Positions 11,464 through 21,192 of a stretch of DNA of 64,000 nucleotides are shown piece after piece. The stretch spans positions 40,683,501 through 40,747,500 of the forward strand of contig CM048846.1 in NCBI GenBank assembly GCA_026545225.1, written 5' to 3'. The position numbers were made by a program, and so were the translations under genes. The notes under the pieces were generated by a model that was given only the letters and a program-made list of their open reading frames with translations, was not told the origin of the DNA and ran no database searches. Within the stretch, counting starts at the first letter, position 1; each line of letters opens with the position of its first letter. Source of the DNA: Cornus controversa. Lineage: Eukaryota; Streptophyta; Magnoliopsida; Cornales; Cornaceae.

Positions 11464-12727
11464 GAGCTGATATTGGCACTCCACCAATATCCTCTGGCAC
11501 TCCACTACCATCTTTTTGTAAAGTAAAATTACAAAAGTGTTCCTATGTTATACCATATTTGATTCTTATATTTTTGGTACCCTAATTGCCCTTCCAAATC
11601 AAAACTCAATTCTAATTTTATTTTATCTTTAAAAAAAAAAAAGATTTTTCAACTGCATCCTTGTTATCCCAAGTAATTTGTGATTGATTTTATTTTTGTT
11701 TTTGGTTTACAATATAACAATCCATTTATTACCATCCAGATACTATAGTTTAGACATTTTTCAATTAAAACTTGTTGTTCGTGTCCCTATCCTATATAAC
11801 TAAAAGAATCCAAAATTTGAAATATTGTCTTTTTACTCACCAAACGTGTAATTTATTTTTCATGTGTCTTATTTATAAAATAACATAAACTAAAAATTAG
11901 AAACATATCATAAATTTGTGAACAAACAAAACAGAAAGGAAAGGGGGAAAAATAAGAAACAAAGGAAGAAAAACATCATATTAATTTTTTTTTTTTTTTT
12001 GAAATTTTGGTGCAAAAGCTCCTTAGCTAAATTAACACAACTACAATTGGAAAAAGATTTCATAGAGTCATGTTTTTCTCTTTTCATCTTTTAATTTCTA
12101 AAAGTTCCCTATTAAAATAAAAAAAGGCTTTCCTTAGTTTCCTTAAAGAATTATATATCATAACTTTTATTTAAGTGAAATTAAACTTTCTTTTGATTTT
12201 AAATACAATTAATTTTTTTCAAATAGGTTTTATTCATTGATATAATGTTTGTTTCCAACTCAAATACCTTTTTTAATATTTCTCTAGGTAATCTATTATT
12301 AACAACTTCTTCCCAACTTATCTAATCACATAACTTTTATTATCCAAATGACATGCATTTGATTGATACACTCTAAATCATTATATTGAATCCTAAACTT
12401 TTCTACTTCTAAAAAAGATATTGATAAATTGATTCAACAAGAAGAAATAATATTTTTAAAATCAACTAAAACAATATAGTCTGAAAATTAGGGTTGCATG
12501 ATTCATAGATTTCTGAAATTTTTTCATGCCAAAAAAGAGAGGGAAAGTGAGAGAGAAGTTGCAATTTGGAGCCAAGAATTCTAACCTTATCAAATAAGGG
12601 CAATTAGGGTATTAAAAATATAAGAATCAAATATTTTATAGTAGAGGGACACCTTTGTAAGTTTACTTTACAAAAAGATAAGAGTAGAGTGTTAGAGGAT
12701 ATTGGTGGAATACCAATATCAGCTTCC
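11463..12727. mobile_element. Non-autonomous Mutator-like MITE in CNL intron 2
   Basis: Terminal inverted repeats of about 150 bp: the left end starts GGAGCTGATATTGGCACTCC, and the right end reads GGAAGCTGATATTGGTATTC on the minus strand. Further inside, GTAAAGTAAA and GATTCTTATATTTTT also match in inverted order. TATATATATG flanks both sides (11453-11462 and 12728-12737), a 10-bp target duplication, though set in TA-rich sequence. There is no coding capacity. The matching place in intron 3 (about 16785) has no such insertion. Confidence 0.75.
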
Positions 12728-12733
12728 TATATA

Positions 12734-12822
12734 TATGTGTGTGTGTGTGTGCGCGCGCGCGTGCTCATAAATTACAAGGGGCTTCAGCCCAAAGGGCCCA
12801 GATATGACTTTGTCAAACATGT

Positions 12823-12854
<32 letters not shown>

Positions 12855-12922
12855 CGCGCGCGCGCGCATAAAATACAAGGGGCTTCAGCCCAAAGGGCCC
12901 AGATATGACTTTATCAAAACAT
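12734..12922. repeat. Tandem duplication of about 103 bp
   Basis: Two copies of a unit made of a TA/TG/CG simple run followed by ACAAGGGGCTTCAGCCCAAA, GGGCCCAGATATGACTTT and ATCAAA-ACATG. A diverged third copy of the ACAAGGGGCTTCAGCCC part is in intron 3 near 16962. The CG-rich tract (GCGCGCGCG) is unusual in this AT-rich region. Confidence 0.75.
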
Positions 12923-13363
12923 GTAAATGGGCCCAATTTACAACTGAAAAGTCTAATAAGCCTCTATTTCGGCAACAGAAATTGTTGCATCCAAATTCAT
13001 TTTCATCTTCCATGTCCAATTAAATAGCAATACAAAAATAATTTTTCAGTCATTTATTTGGCAGTGTGTGTGTGCGCACTTAACTTTATTTCTAATTACA
13101 TAGAACTATTATTATTGTGCATAACTTTATTTCCTTGTTAGCTATTTCAAATCTACAGTCTTAATAAAATTTGAGCTTTAAGATTGATACCTGATCACCC
13201 AATAATATTAGCTATTTGCATGCCCTTTTGGCGCTTCTCTTATATTGTAATATGTTTTGAATAGTGAATGTTATGGTCTTCATATATACACTTATCTTAA
13301 AATCACTTAACATAATTTTTCTTAATCTTTTTGATTAAAAACATAGTTTCCAATCAACTATAT

Positions 13364-13950
13364 ATTCCATGCAAAATTCATTCTCACCTTGAATGTCTAA
13401 TTAAACAGCAATCTCCAACGTCTCCTTATTAGGTTTGTATCTTTCTAACTTTTAAGTTTCCTATTTCTATGTTTGTATGAAGTGATGTTACGTAGAAAAT
13501 TCTTTTGATGAACGAAAAACATCACAACATAATGATTTTATTGAGTACTTTTTTTTCATATAAGAAGAAGAGAAAAAAGAAAGTATTTATGGTAGATATA
13601 CATATAGGCTTCCGGCCATACACGCAAAATACAATATATACACACATATAATATGGGGAATCACAAGAATTATTTTGCAATTAATCCTAAGTGAAATACT
13701 ATTCTTTTATCTTAATTGCAGGACTACTTTTTATTTAATTGTTTAATATTGGTCTTTGATGCATGCAAATTCAATGTAGTACCTAATTTAAACAAGTAAA
13801 CTCCAGACAAGTATCATAAATAAGATAGGAAACTGAAATAAAAAAATAGGCATTAATTAGTTGTTAAGTACATGTATTAAGTATTCAATGAATATCAAGA
13901 ACTCTTGGAGAAGTCAAACCATCACCATTAAGATAAAAAAAAAAAGTTGA
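13364..13950. repeat. Intron module repeat, copy 1
   Basis: Begins near CAATCAACTATATATTCCATGC and includes TATTTCTATGTTTGTATGAAG and CACAACATAATGATTTTATTG. It is matched in the same direction by 14876-15480. The two copies are followed by decayed exon-4-like pieces. Confidence 0.7.
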
Positions 13951-14029
13951 ATAAACTACTAATTAATTAAAAATTGACATAAACTAAGAAGTTTATAGTT
14001 TGATAGTTGAACATTGTGACAAACTATTA

Positions 14030-14135
14030 AACATTGCTTCATCAAAATTCTCCAAAAAACCTAGAAGTACTTTACTTAGAAGACTTGTCCCAATCTAGAA
14101 AAAGGATTGGAGACTGTGGGTGTGGAAAAAGTATG
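14030..14135 (+). pseudogene. Relic LRR exon (exon-4-like) in intron 2, older copy
   Basis: ATTGCTTCATCAAAATTCTCC followed by AAAAAACCTAGAAGTACTT matches exon 4's GTTGCTCCATCAAAATTGC...CAAAACCTAGAAGAACTT. It is followed by GTATGTCATTAATTCTTTCC, which matches the donor side of intron 4 (GTACGTCATTAATTCC). The open frame is lost. It is a dead LRR exon left by duplication. Confidence 0.6.
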
Positions 14136-14875
14136 TCATTAATTCTTTCCTTTTGCTGCTACGGAAAACCTTCTAGGGAGTATCACTTAACTACCGAAAA
14201 TATCTACAATTTGGGATTGTAAGGCTTTATGCCTTTGTTTGGGCCTTGTATAAGCTTCCAAGGATTGCAAGGCTTTATGGCTCTATTTGGGTTTTGTACA
14301 ATTTTATATATATACAACTAGCCCTTAACTTTCTAAAATAAATCAATTTTTGCACAAAGACTATAATTTCTAAAAAGAAATTCTAATTTAAGAATGGTAG
14401 GAATGGAAGATTGAGAGGTTCAAAATTTATTTAGAAAAAGGTTTCAAAAGTAGGTTGTTGAAGTCTTATTGAAATTTTATAGGACTTAGTGGTATTAAAA
14501 GCGAAAATTAAGTAGTACCCTTGGGAATTTTCCAATGGGAAAAAAAAAAAAAAAAACCAAATGAATTCTCCACTGATTTGGGAGTTGGGACCTATGTGCA
14601 TTAATTTTGATATTCTACTTATCATACTCCTATGGTTGATAAAATTAACATAAACATAGCCTCAAATGAATGTTATGTTAAAATTTTTAATACAAAATAA
14701 TCTTTTCATCATTTGAACCATGGATTGCAATTGTAATTGCTAATTGTTTGGTCAAATTGGACATATGCTTTTTACTGTTGGATCTTTTAGTTATTCAATT
14801 TTAATTGGTAGGAAGAAAGTATTGAATATATCACTTAGACATAATTTGTCCTAATATATTTAATTAAATACATAA

Positions 14876-15480
14876 TTTCCAATCAACTATGCGATGCAAA
14901 ATTCATTCTCATCTTAAATGTCCAATTAATTAAATACCAATCTGGAATGACTCTTGTTAGGTTTATATCTTTCTTAACTTCTAACGTTTCTATTTCTATG
15001 TTTGTATGAAGTTATGTTACTTAGCAAAATTCTTTTAATGAACGAAAAGCACCACAACATAATGATTTATTGAGTGCTTTTTTCCATCTAAAAAAAAGAG
15101 AAAAAAGAATAAAAAGGAAGTATTTATAAAAATACAGACCACATTTGTGGTGTATATATATATATACACACACTCTTCCCATACACACAATATATGATAT
15201 ATACACATGTATATAATTTGGTCAATCAGAAGAGGTATTTTGCAATCAATCCTAAATGAAATACTATTCTTTTTAGTTAATTGCAGGATTACTTTTTATT
15301 TAATCGTTTAATATTGGTCTTTGATGCATATAATTTGATCTATTAAGGAATTTAGGAGTATTTTCCTAATTTAAACGAGTAAACTCAAGACAAATATCAT
15401 AAATAAGATAGTAAACTGGAATGAAAAATTATAGGCATTAATTAGTTGTTAAGTACATGTACTAAGATACAATACCCTTA
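14876..15480. repeat. Intron module repeat, copy 2
   Basis: Second copy of 13364-13950, with shared TATTTCTATGTTTGTATGAAG, ACCACAACATAATGATTTATTG, GCAATCAATCCTAA and TTGTTAAGTACATGTA segments. Related pieces of the end of this module also occur in intron 3 near 17615-17700. Confidence 0.7.
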
Positions 15481-15489
15481 GTAAGTATC

Positions 15490-15545
15490 ATAATAAGACA
15501 CTGTCCTAAATTGAAATCTACGAGTATGTCATTAATTCCTTTAGT
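15490..15545 (+). pseudogene. Relic LRR exon (exon-4-like) in intron 2, newer copy
   Basis: The run ATAAGACACTGTCCTAAATTG, then AAATCTACGAG, then TATGTCATTAATTCC, matches the end of exon 4 and the start of intron 4 (18200-18265), with the last 25 or so exon bases missing. Downstream TTACTTAACTACCGAAAATATCAACAAATTC also matches intron 4. Confidence 0.6.
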
Positions 15546-15724
15546 TGTTGTGAAAAACCTTCTACGTTGTATTACTTAACTACCGAAAATATCAACAAAT
15601 TCTTTTAAAATAATAATAATAATAATAAATAAATAAGAAGTCATATCAATTTTTTATGTACTTTATATATATACTAGCGTATTGTTTGTGCCTACTACAC
15701 TATAAAAAAATATAATGTTATTTT

Positions 15725-15935
15725 AGGTGTGAGGGCAGTTGAATTGTATGTATATGTGAATTTAGGTGTGAATGTAGTAGGTGAATTGTGACTGTTTGAT
15801 CGTAAATAGAGAGCATTATTTTAGACTATAGATAAACATAGATATTTTGAACCGTAAGATTGATTTTTTAAGCATTTTTGACAATTAGATTGTGATTTTT
15901 TCTTGGAGAAAGATTTAAACACAATGCTTGAACGT
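15725..15935 (+). repeat. Dispersed repeat, copy 1 (inverted partner at 22910-23100)
   Basis: This block (GATCGTAAATAGAGAGCATTATTTTAGAC..., ATTTTGAACCGTAAGATTGAT, TTGGAGAAAGATT) is found again in the opposite direction in the intergenic region. It looks like a short AT-rich non-autonomous element whose ends I cannot define. Confidence 0.55.
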
Positions 15936-16263
15936 AATATCGATATATAATATTAGTTCTAAATCTCTCAACCTTCCAACTTTGCAATTTATAATTCGTA
16001 AGTAACAAGAGGTTTAATTATTTTTTTATTTGAAGCTTTTGATAATCGTTCTGGCTATTATATCTTTATCTTTGTTTAATGTAAAAGTGTAACTTAGGAA
16101 TACGTGTCCAACAACACTATCATCATACGTCAAACTAGTTCCTTTTTAGTATTCATATAAAATAGTATATATAATAGGAGTCAAAAATAGTGAAGGAGAA
16201 AGAAGTTTGTTTGCAAAATTTACTAATAAATAGATCGATCAATTAATATAATGAATTTTGCAG

Positions 16264-16587
16264 GTTTCAACATCCTTCGAGCGGCTAACATCTCTTAGTA
16301 TTAATAGATGTCGCAGTTTGAGAAATGTATTCCCACCATCCATAGCAAGAAATCTTCGGCAACTACAAGACTTGAGAGTAAAAAATTGTGAGAAGATCGA
16401 AGAGATAATTATAGTTGAAACAATATAAGGAAAAGAAGAGGTAACAGATGATGAGATTATTGTGTTCTCTCAATTAAAGGAAATGACACTTAAAAGCTTG
16501 CCAAACCTCAAAAGTTTTTGGTCTGGATCTGAAAAGGCAACAGTGGAGAATAATATTCTCCAAGTACAAGCCCTCTTCAATCACAAG
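16264..16587 (+). pseudogene. CNL exon 3 (108 codons, LRR), one stop
   Basis: Acceptor ATTTTGCAG ends at 16263; donor AAG|GTACGT follows 16587. It encodes an LRR exon starting VSTSFERLTSLSI with the motif VFPPSIARNLRQLQDLRV, ending ALFNHK. It contains a TAA stop at 16426-16428 in VETI*GKEEV. The stop lies in a loop between LRR units, a region of low constraint, but it would still remove the last third of the receptor. Confidence 0.75.
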
Positions 16588-16594
16588 GTACGTA

Positions 16595-16632
<38 letters not shown>

Positions 16633-17866
16633 ATATAAATTAACTGAAATCAGTTGAAACTATTAGTTAGTTATCCAGATTTAGTGGTTGACATATAGTT
16701 GTAAATTAGTTACTCCCAATATGCAAATAGATATTTCAACACTCCATCGATACCATTGCTTCCAATTAGATTTCATTATATATATACACACTATAAATAA
16801 TTACTGGAAACTCTCTCCGCTCTCTTCTTATATATGGTGATCTCCTCCGTAGCAGCAGTTGTCAAAATCTATGTCATTTTTTAACTTTTGAACCTCTTTT
16901 GGGCTCAGTTAGTTAGTTCTCTTCCATCTCCTGGCAGTCTAGTCTTCATGTGTCTGCATAATTACAAGGGGCTTCAGCCCATAAATGGGCCCAATTTACA
17001 ACTGAAAAAGCCTCTTTTCGCCAACAGGAACTGCTGTACCTTGCCATCCAAATTTATTTTTTAGTTTATTTTTTTTACGTGCATGTGTGTGCATAACTTT
17101 TTGTCTTAATACATAGAATTCATGCTAATATATATTTTACTAGGTTTTTCAATTACCATGTAACAGCAATTTTCCTATTAAGAGTTCTTTAAGTTTAAAT
17201 GTTGAGAGTTTGCAATCAAGGCAATGGCTTTGATTATTTATTGGGAAAGCAAAAAACAACTTGAAGGCATAGAAAACCTTCTAGGCCTTCTATTGGCTTA
17301 CAAGGCTTTATGCCTTTGTTTGGGCCTCGTACATTTTTACCTTTAAATGAATAAAATTAATCAAGAAGTCCTATCAATTTTCAAATACTCTACTTACCTA
17401 AGAGTATTATAAATTAAATTAACATAAACATAGTTAATTGATTGTCTCATGTTTTGCATTAAATGGTATTATTGTTCTGCCAAAGATGTTCAAGAGAAAA
17501 AAAAAAGAAATTCTAATTTAAGAATGGTTGGAATGGAAGATTGAGAGGTTCAAAATTTATTTAGAAAAATGTTTCAAAAGTAGGACGTAGAAGTCTTATT
17601 GAAACTTTATAGGACTTAATTAACTTAAGTACATGTACTAAGCTTTCAATGAATATCAAGAACTATTGGAGAAGTAAAACCATCAACAATAAGGGAAAAA
17701 AACTTGCATAAATTGATATGGTATTACCAACTTAATCAAATATTGACATGTGGTATGTGAGATCTATCTAAATACCTTTGTACGGAAGGCAATGCCTTTT
17801 CCTTTTCCTTTTCCTTTTCCTTTTCCTTGTTTTGATGACTAATATCAAAAGATTGATATTTTGTAG
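16588..17866 (+). other. CNL intron 3
   Basis: Holds a long TA run (about 16597-16630) and blocks shared with intron 2: 16640-16785 matches 11276-11425, 16958-17065 matches 12765-13020, 17290-17345 matches 14225-14320, and 17500-17620 matches 14375-14500. A CCTTTT simple repeat lies near 17793-17829, just upstream of the acceptor. No other exon was recognised. Confidence 0.65.
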
Positions 17867-18250
17867 GTCAAATTTCCTTCTTTGGAGAAGTTTTCCTATT
17901 TGAAAAACAAAAACCACTTGAAGGAGATTTGGAATACCAGGGTTCCAATTGATTATTTTTGCAAACTAAGAATGTTGAAAGTGTATTTTTGTGATGAGCT
18001 ATTAAGTGTTGCTCCATCAAAATTGCTTGCAAGTTTCCAAAACCTAGAAGAACTTCAGATATGGTGGTGTCCCTCCCTGGAAGAGATATTTAAAGTTGAA
18101 GGAAGGGCAAATAATGTCGAGCAAGGAATAGTTGTTGCAAGAGATAAAGAAGATTTGAAGACCATTTCTCAATTGGCTTTCTTAGTAAATATGGAAATAA
18201 GAGACTGTCCTAAATTGAAATCTGCGGCTTTCTATACCTCCAAGGAAAAG
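17867..18250 (+). pseudogene. CNL exon 4 (128 codons, LRR), open
   Basis: Acceptor TATTTTGTAG ends at 17866; donor AAG|GTACGT follows 18250. The exon encodes VKFPSLEKFSYLKN..., LKEIWNTRVPIDYFCKLRMLKV and LLASFQNLEELQIWWCPSLEEIF, a typical C-terminal LRR unit of this CNL class. The frame is fully open. Relics of the same exon are seen twice in intron 2, so this is the exon that has been copied most. Confidence 0.8.
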
Positions 18251-18977
18251 GTACGTCATTAATTCCTTTTTTCAAACTTAACTAACAAAAATATCAATAA
18301 ATTCTAAATTTTCGTCGTATCAATCACCACCGGAATCTTCTCCAACCACTACTATTTGCAATTTAGTTACATTTAGGATGGGCTTCCAAGGCCTTATGCC
18401 ATTGTTTGGGCCTTAGGCCTTCAATCGGCTTAAAAGGATTGCAAGGCTTTATGCCTTCGTTTGGGCCTCGTACTTTTTTACCATTAAATAAATAAAATTA
18501 ATCAAGAAGTCCTATCAATTTTCTATGCACTTTATATATATATATTATATATAATTCATGGGAAAAAAAAAAAGCCAAATGAATTCTCCACTGGTTTGGA
18601 GCCTTTGCACATTAATTCACATGCTCTACTTACCTAGGAGTATTATAGCTTAAATCAACATAAACATAGTTGGTTCATGTTAATTGGTTGTCTCATGTTT
18701 TCGTTATCTCATTTTAAAAACCATAGTCGTTGTTTTCTTTCACTCCTCATGTTTTTCAGTAATTTACTCGATCCTGTTACAAATAAGTAGTCAGTCTCAT
18801 ACATGGTTGCATGTTCCAAATATTCTTTTTTTATTATTATTTGAATCATACTGAAGGGTTTTTTCTAGTACAATAAATTAAATATCCTCCTGGTTAGAGA
18901 TCTATATACATATAAATGCAGTATTACTATTCATGTTTGCTTTGATTGTCAGATAATTGCTTGACTGATTTCTGCAG

Positions 18978-19737
18978 GTTGCATTTCCTGTCTTGGAGGA
19001 TTTGACCCTTTCAGATGGAAGCATCTTTGAAGATATTTGGTATGACCATGTTCCAGCAGGCTCATTTAGCAAAGTAAGAAAGCTGACGGTGATAAACTGC
19101 AACACGTTAGTGAATGTTTCTACCCTTCTACAGAGGTTTGAAGTTGTTGAAGAACTCAGTGTGTATACTTGTTCTTCAATAGAAGTTGTCTTCAACCTTG
19201 AAGGAGTTGAAGACAGAGAAAAATGTGCAACATTGTCTTCTCGAATAACAAAGTTGCGATTGATTAATTTACCCAAATTGGTGCATATTGGGATAATGGA
19301 CTCCCAAGGACTTCTGGCTTTCAACGACCTAAGATCTTTATATGTTTATTCTTCCAACAGCCTGAAATATTTATTCACACTCTCAATGGCAAGAAATCTC
19401 ACAAAAATTGAAGATCTAACGGTTCTACATTGTGATGCGATTGAAGAAGTAATTAGAAATGAAGATCAAGGTGAAGAGGATGGCGTCATGGATGAAATTG
19501 TGTTCCCCAAGTTACGATCTATACATCTTGGATATCTAAAAAACCTCACAAGTTTTTGTGGGGCAAATAATGCTTTTAAATTGCCTTCCCTACAGTATGT
19601 TAATCTGTCGGACTGTCCCAAAATGCAGACTTTCACTTCTGGACGGATAAGCACACAGTTAATAACATTAAATTATATCATAGATGATGTGAGTGACTTG
19701 AATGAGTATTTACAGCAGTGGGATGAAAAAAGGAAAG
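18978..19737 (+). pseudogene. CNL exon 5 (LRR), open
   Basis: Acceptor TTTCTGCAG ends at 18977. The exon encodes VAFPVLEDLTLSDGSIFEDIW and continues with LRR units (SFSKVRKLTVINC, FNDLRSLYVYSSNSLKYLF, FPKLRSIHLGYLKNLTSFC, LPSLQYVNLSDCPKM). The donor GGAAAG|GTCAGT at 19738 leads into exon 6. If this intron were kept, the protein would end 11 codons later, at 19772, without the acidic tail. Confidence 0.8.
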
Positions 19738-19870
19738 GTCAGTATGGAATGTCAAGAAATTCTAATAAATAATATTTAGACATTCTTTTTCTCCTGAGTA
19801 GCAGTAGTAGTATCTAGTACTCAGCCTATGCTATTCATTTAACCCATACATCCACTTGTGTTTAATTCAG

Positions 19871-20142
19871 GGAGTGATGCTGAACAAACAAGTCTTGGTT
19901 ATGAAATCGAAGATGATGAAGACACAAGTTCAGGCAATGAAATCGAAGATGGTGAAGATGATGAAGACACAAGTTCAGGCAATGAAATCGAAGATGGTGA
20001 AGATGATGAACACACAAGTTCAGGCAATGAAATCGAAGATGATGAAGACACAAGTTCAGGCAATGAAATCGAAGATGATGAAGATGATGAAGACACAAGT
20101 TCAGGCAATGAAATCGAAGATGATATTCTGCGAAAGGAGTAA
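19871..20142 (+). pseudogene. CNL exon 6: acidic tandem-repeat tail
   Basis: Acceptor TTTAATTCAG ends at 19870. In the frame carried over from exon 5 the product reads GSDAEQTSLGY and then repeats of EIEDDEDTSSGN or EIEDGEDDEDTSSGN, ending DDILRKE and TAA. About half of the residues are Asp or Glu. This tail follows the last LRR, and tails of this kind are not a standard part of CNLs. Other reading frames of the array are also open, a side effect of its GAT/GAA composition; they are not taken as genes. Confidence 0.65.
19903..20128 (+). repeat. In-frame minisatellite coding the acidic tail
   Basis: Five units of 36 or 45 bp, each containing GAAATCGAAGATG and GACACAAGTTCAGGCAAT (one has CACACAAG), plus a partial sixth. 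All unit lengths are multiples of three, so gain or loss of a unit keeps the frame. Near-identity of the units points to recent expansion. Confidence 0.85.
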
Positions 20143-21151
20143 AGTAAGGTAATAGTGTTAGTACCTTTTCGTTTTTTATCTTTTCTTCTTTCTTTTTATT
20201 TATTTTTATAGTGTTCATTTTTTGTGCAGACCAGTCAGGCTATGTCAATTGGAAGGGTCAAATGTGCAATTTATTTGGGGCTACCAAAGTTGAACGTTTC
20301 ATATGGAATTATATTTGTTCTACAATGTGTTTGGTTTTATTTTTTTTCCATATTTCTTCCTTGCTCGAGTGTGAATGAACACCGGTGTGTCTTGCTAAAG
20401 ACTGTTTAGCTCTATTTCAAAGTATTTTATTTTTTTAATATGTTTTAAAGTTGAGTTATAATTGATTTACCAATGTACAACTAATTCGCCATACATATAT
20501 ATGGATATATATAGTATCTACATATACATGTATATTTGCAAATTGTAGGGTAAAATAATTTGGGTAAATTATAATGACACCCCTTGAGGATAAAGTTGAG
20601 TTTTAATTCAATATTTTCACATTTATATATATGTTATACAAATGTAAATGGACCAATAATATTTTTTATATTTCTCCATTATATATATAACTAGACATTT
20701 ATATGAATATTTAATTTACATAATAAATAGAAATTTAATTTATAAACATTAAAATCAACAAAAATTACAAATAATATATTTACATACATAATAAAACTTG
20801 TAATATGTAATTATGTAAATTGAAAATTATCTAATTGAATATTATGCATTAAAAAAAGTTATCAAATTGGAAATTTATTAAATTAAAAAATTAATCAAAT
20901 ATAATTTTTTAAAACTAAAATTTAAAAGTTACTCATAATTTCAAACTTTGCAAAATCATTTTCTATGTCAATATAAATTTAACTAAATTTAAAATTTTCT
21001 TTTTGAAAATATAGACACTTTATTTAAATTTAAATTTTCATGTTAACTACATTTGGATTAGATTTATAAATTTATAACTCACAAATATGCATATGATTTT
21101 TATAATACAAAAGTAGATCATTATTAATCTTAATTTGCATAATACAAAACA

Positions 21152-21192
<41 letters not shown>

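Larger units (their letters stand above)
11192..16263 (+). other. CNL intron 2 (5.07 kb) with relic exons and insertions
   Basis: This very large intron holds a Mutator-like MITE (11463-12727), a tandem duplication (12734-12922), and two related blocks (about 13364-13950 and 14876-15480). It also has two decayed pieces that resemble exon 4 (14030-14135 and 15490-15545). Its first 230 bases resemble the start of intron 3 (16600-16790). The intron therefore seems to be built from copies of exon+intron modules. No intact exon was found inside it. Confidence 0.7.
7932..20142 (+). pseudogene. CC-NBS-LRR disease resistance gene (RPS2/At4g27190 type), six exons, two in-frame stops
   Basis: Coding exons inferred from frame and GT-AG borders are 7932-10622, 11114-11191, 16264-16587, 17867-18250, 18978-19737 and 19871-20142. 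The first four end in phase 0; exon 5 leaves one base that is completed by exon 6. Total 1503 codons. The product would be a cytoplasmic or membrane-associated immune receptor that binds ADP/ATP through NB-ARC and senses pathogen effects through LRRs. Seen: coiled-coil N-terminus (about residues 1-150), P-loop GMPGTGKT (178-185), kinase-2 ILVIIDDIW (252-260), RNBS-B KVLFTSR (282-288), GLPLAI (343-348), MHD (471-473), then LRRs and an acidic tail. Two in-frame stops break it: TAG at 8874-8876 inside the EDEAWNLF-type motif, and TAA at 16426-16428 in exon 3. All else is open and the splice sites are good, so inactivation looks recent. Confidence 0.85.

Noticed and set aside
12734-12871. Reading frames across the TG/CG simple repeats as a peptide gene
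   Set aside because: Generated by the simple repeat itself.
18902-19324. 140-codon frame opposite CNL exon 5
   Set aside because: Shadow of the LRR exon; the plus strand has splice sites and LRR motifs.
19856-20218. Open reading frames in other frames and on the opposite strand of the acidic-tail array
   Set aside because: A repeat of a multiple of three bases with few stops stays open in several frames. Only the frame continuing from exon 5 joins a known protein.
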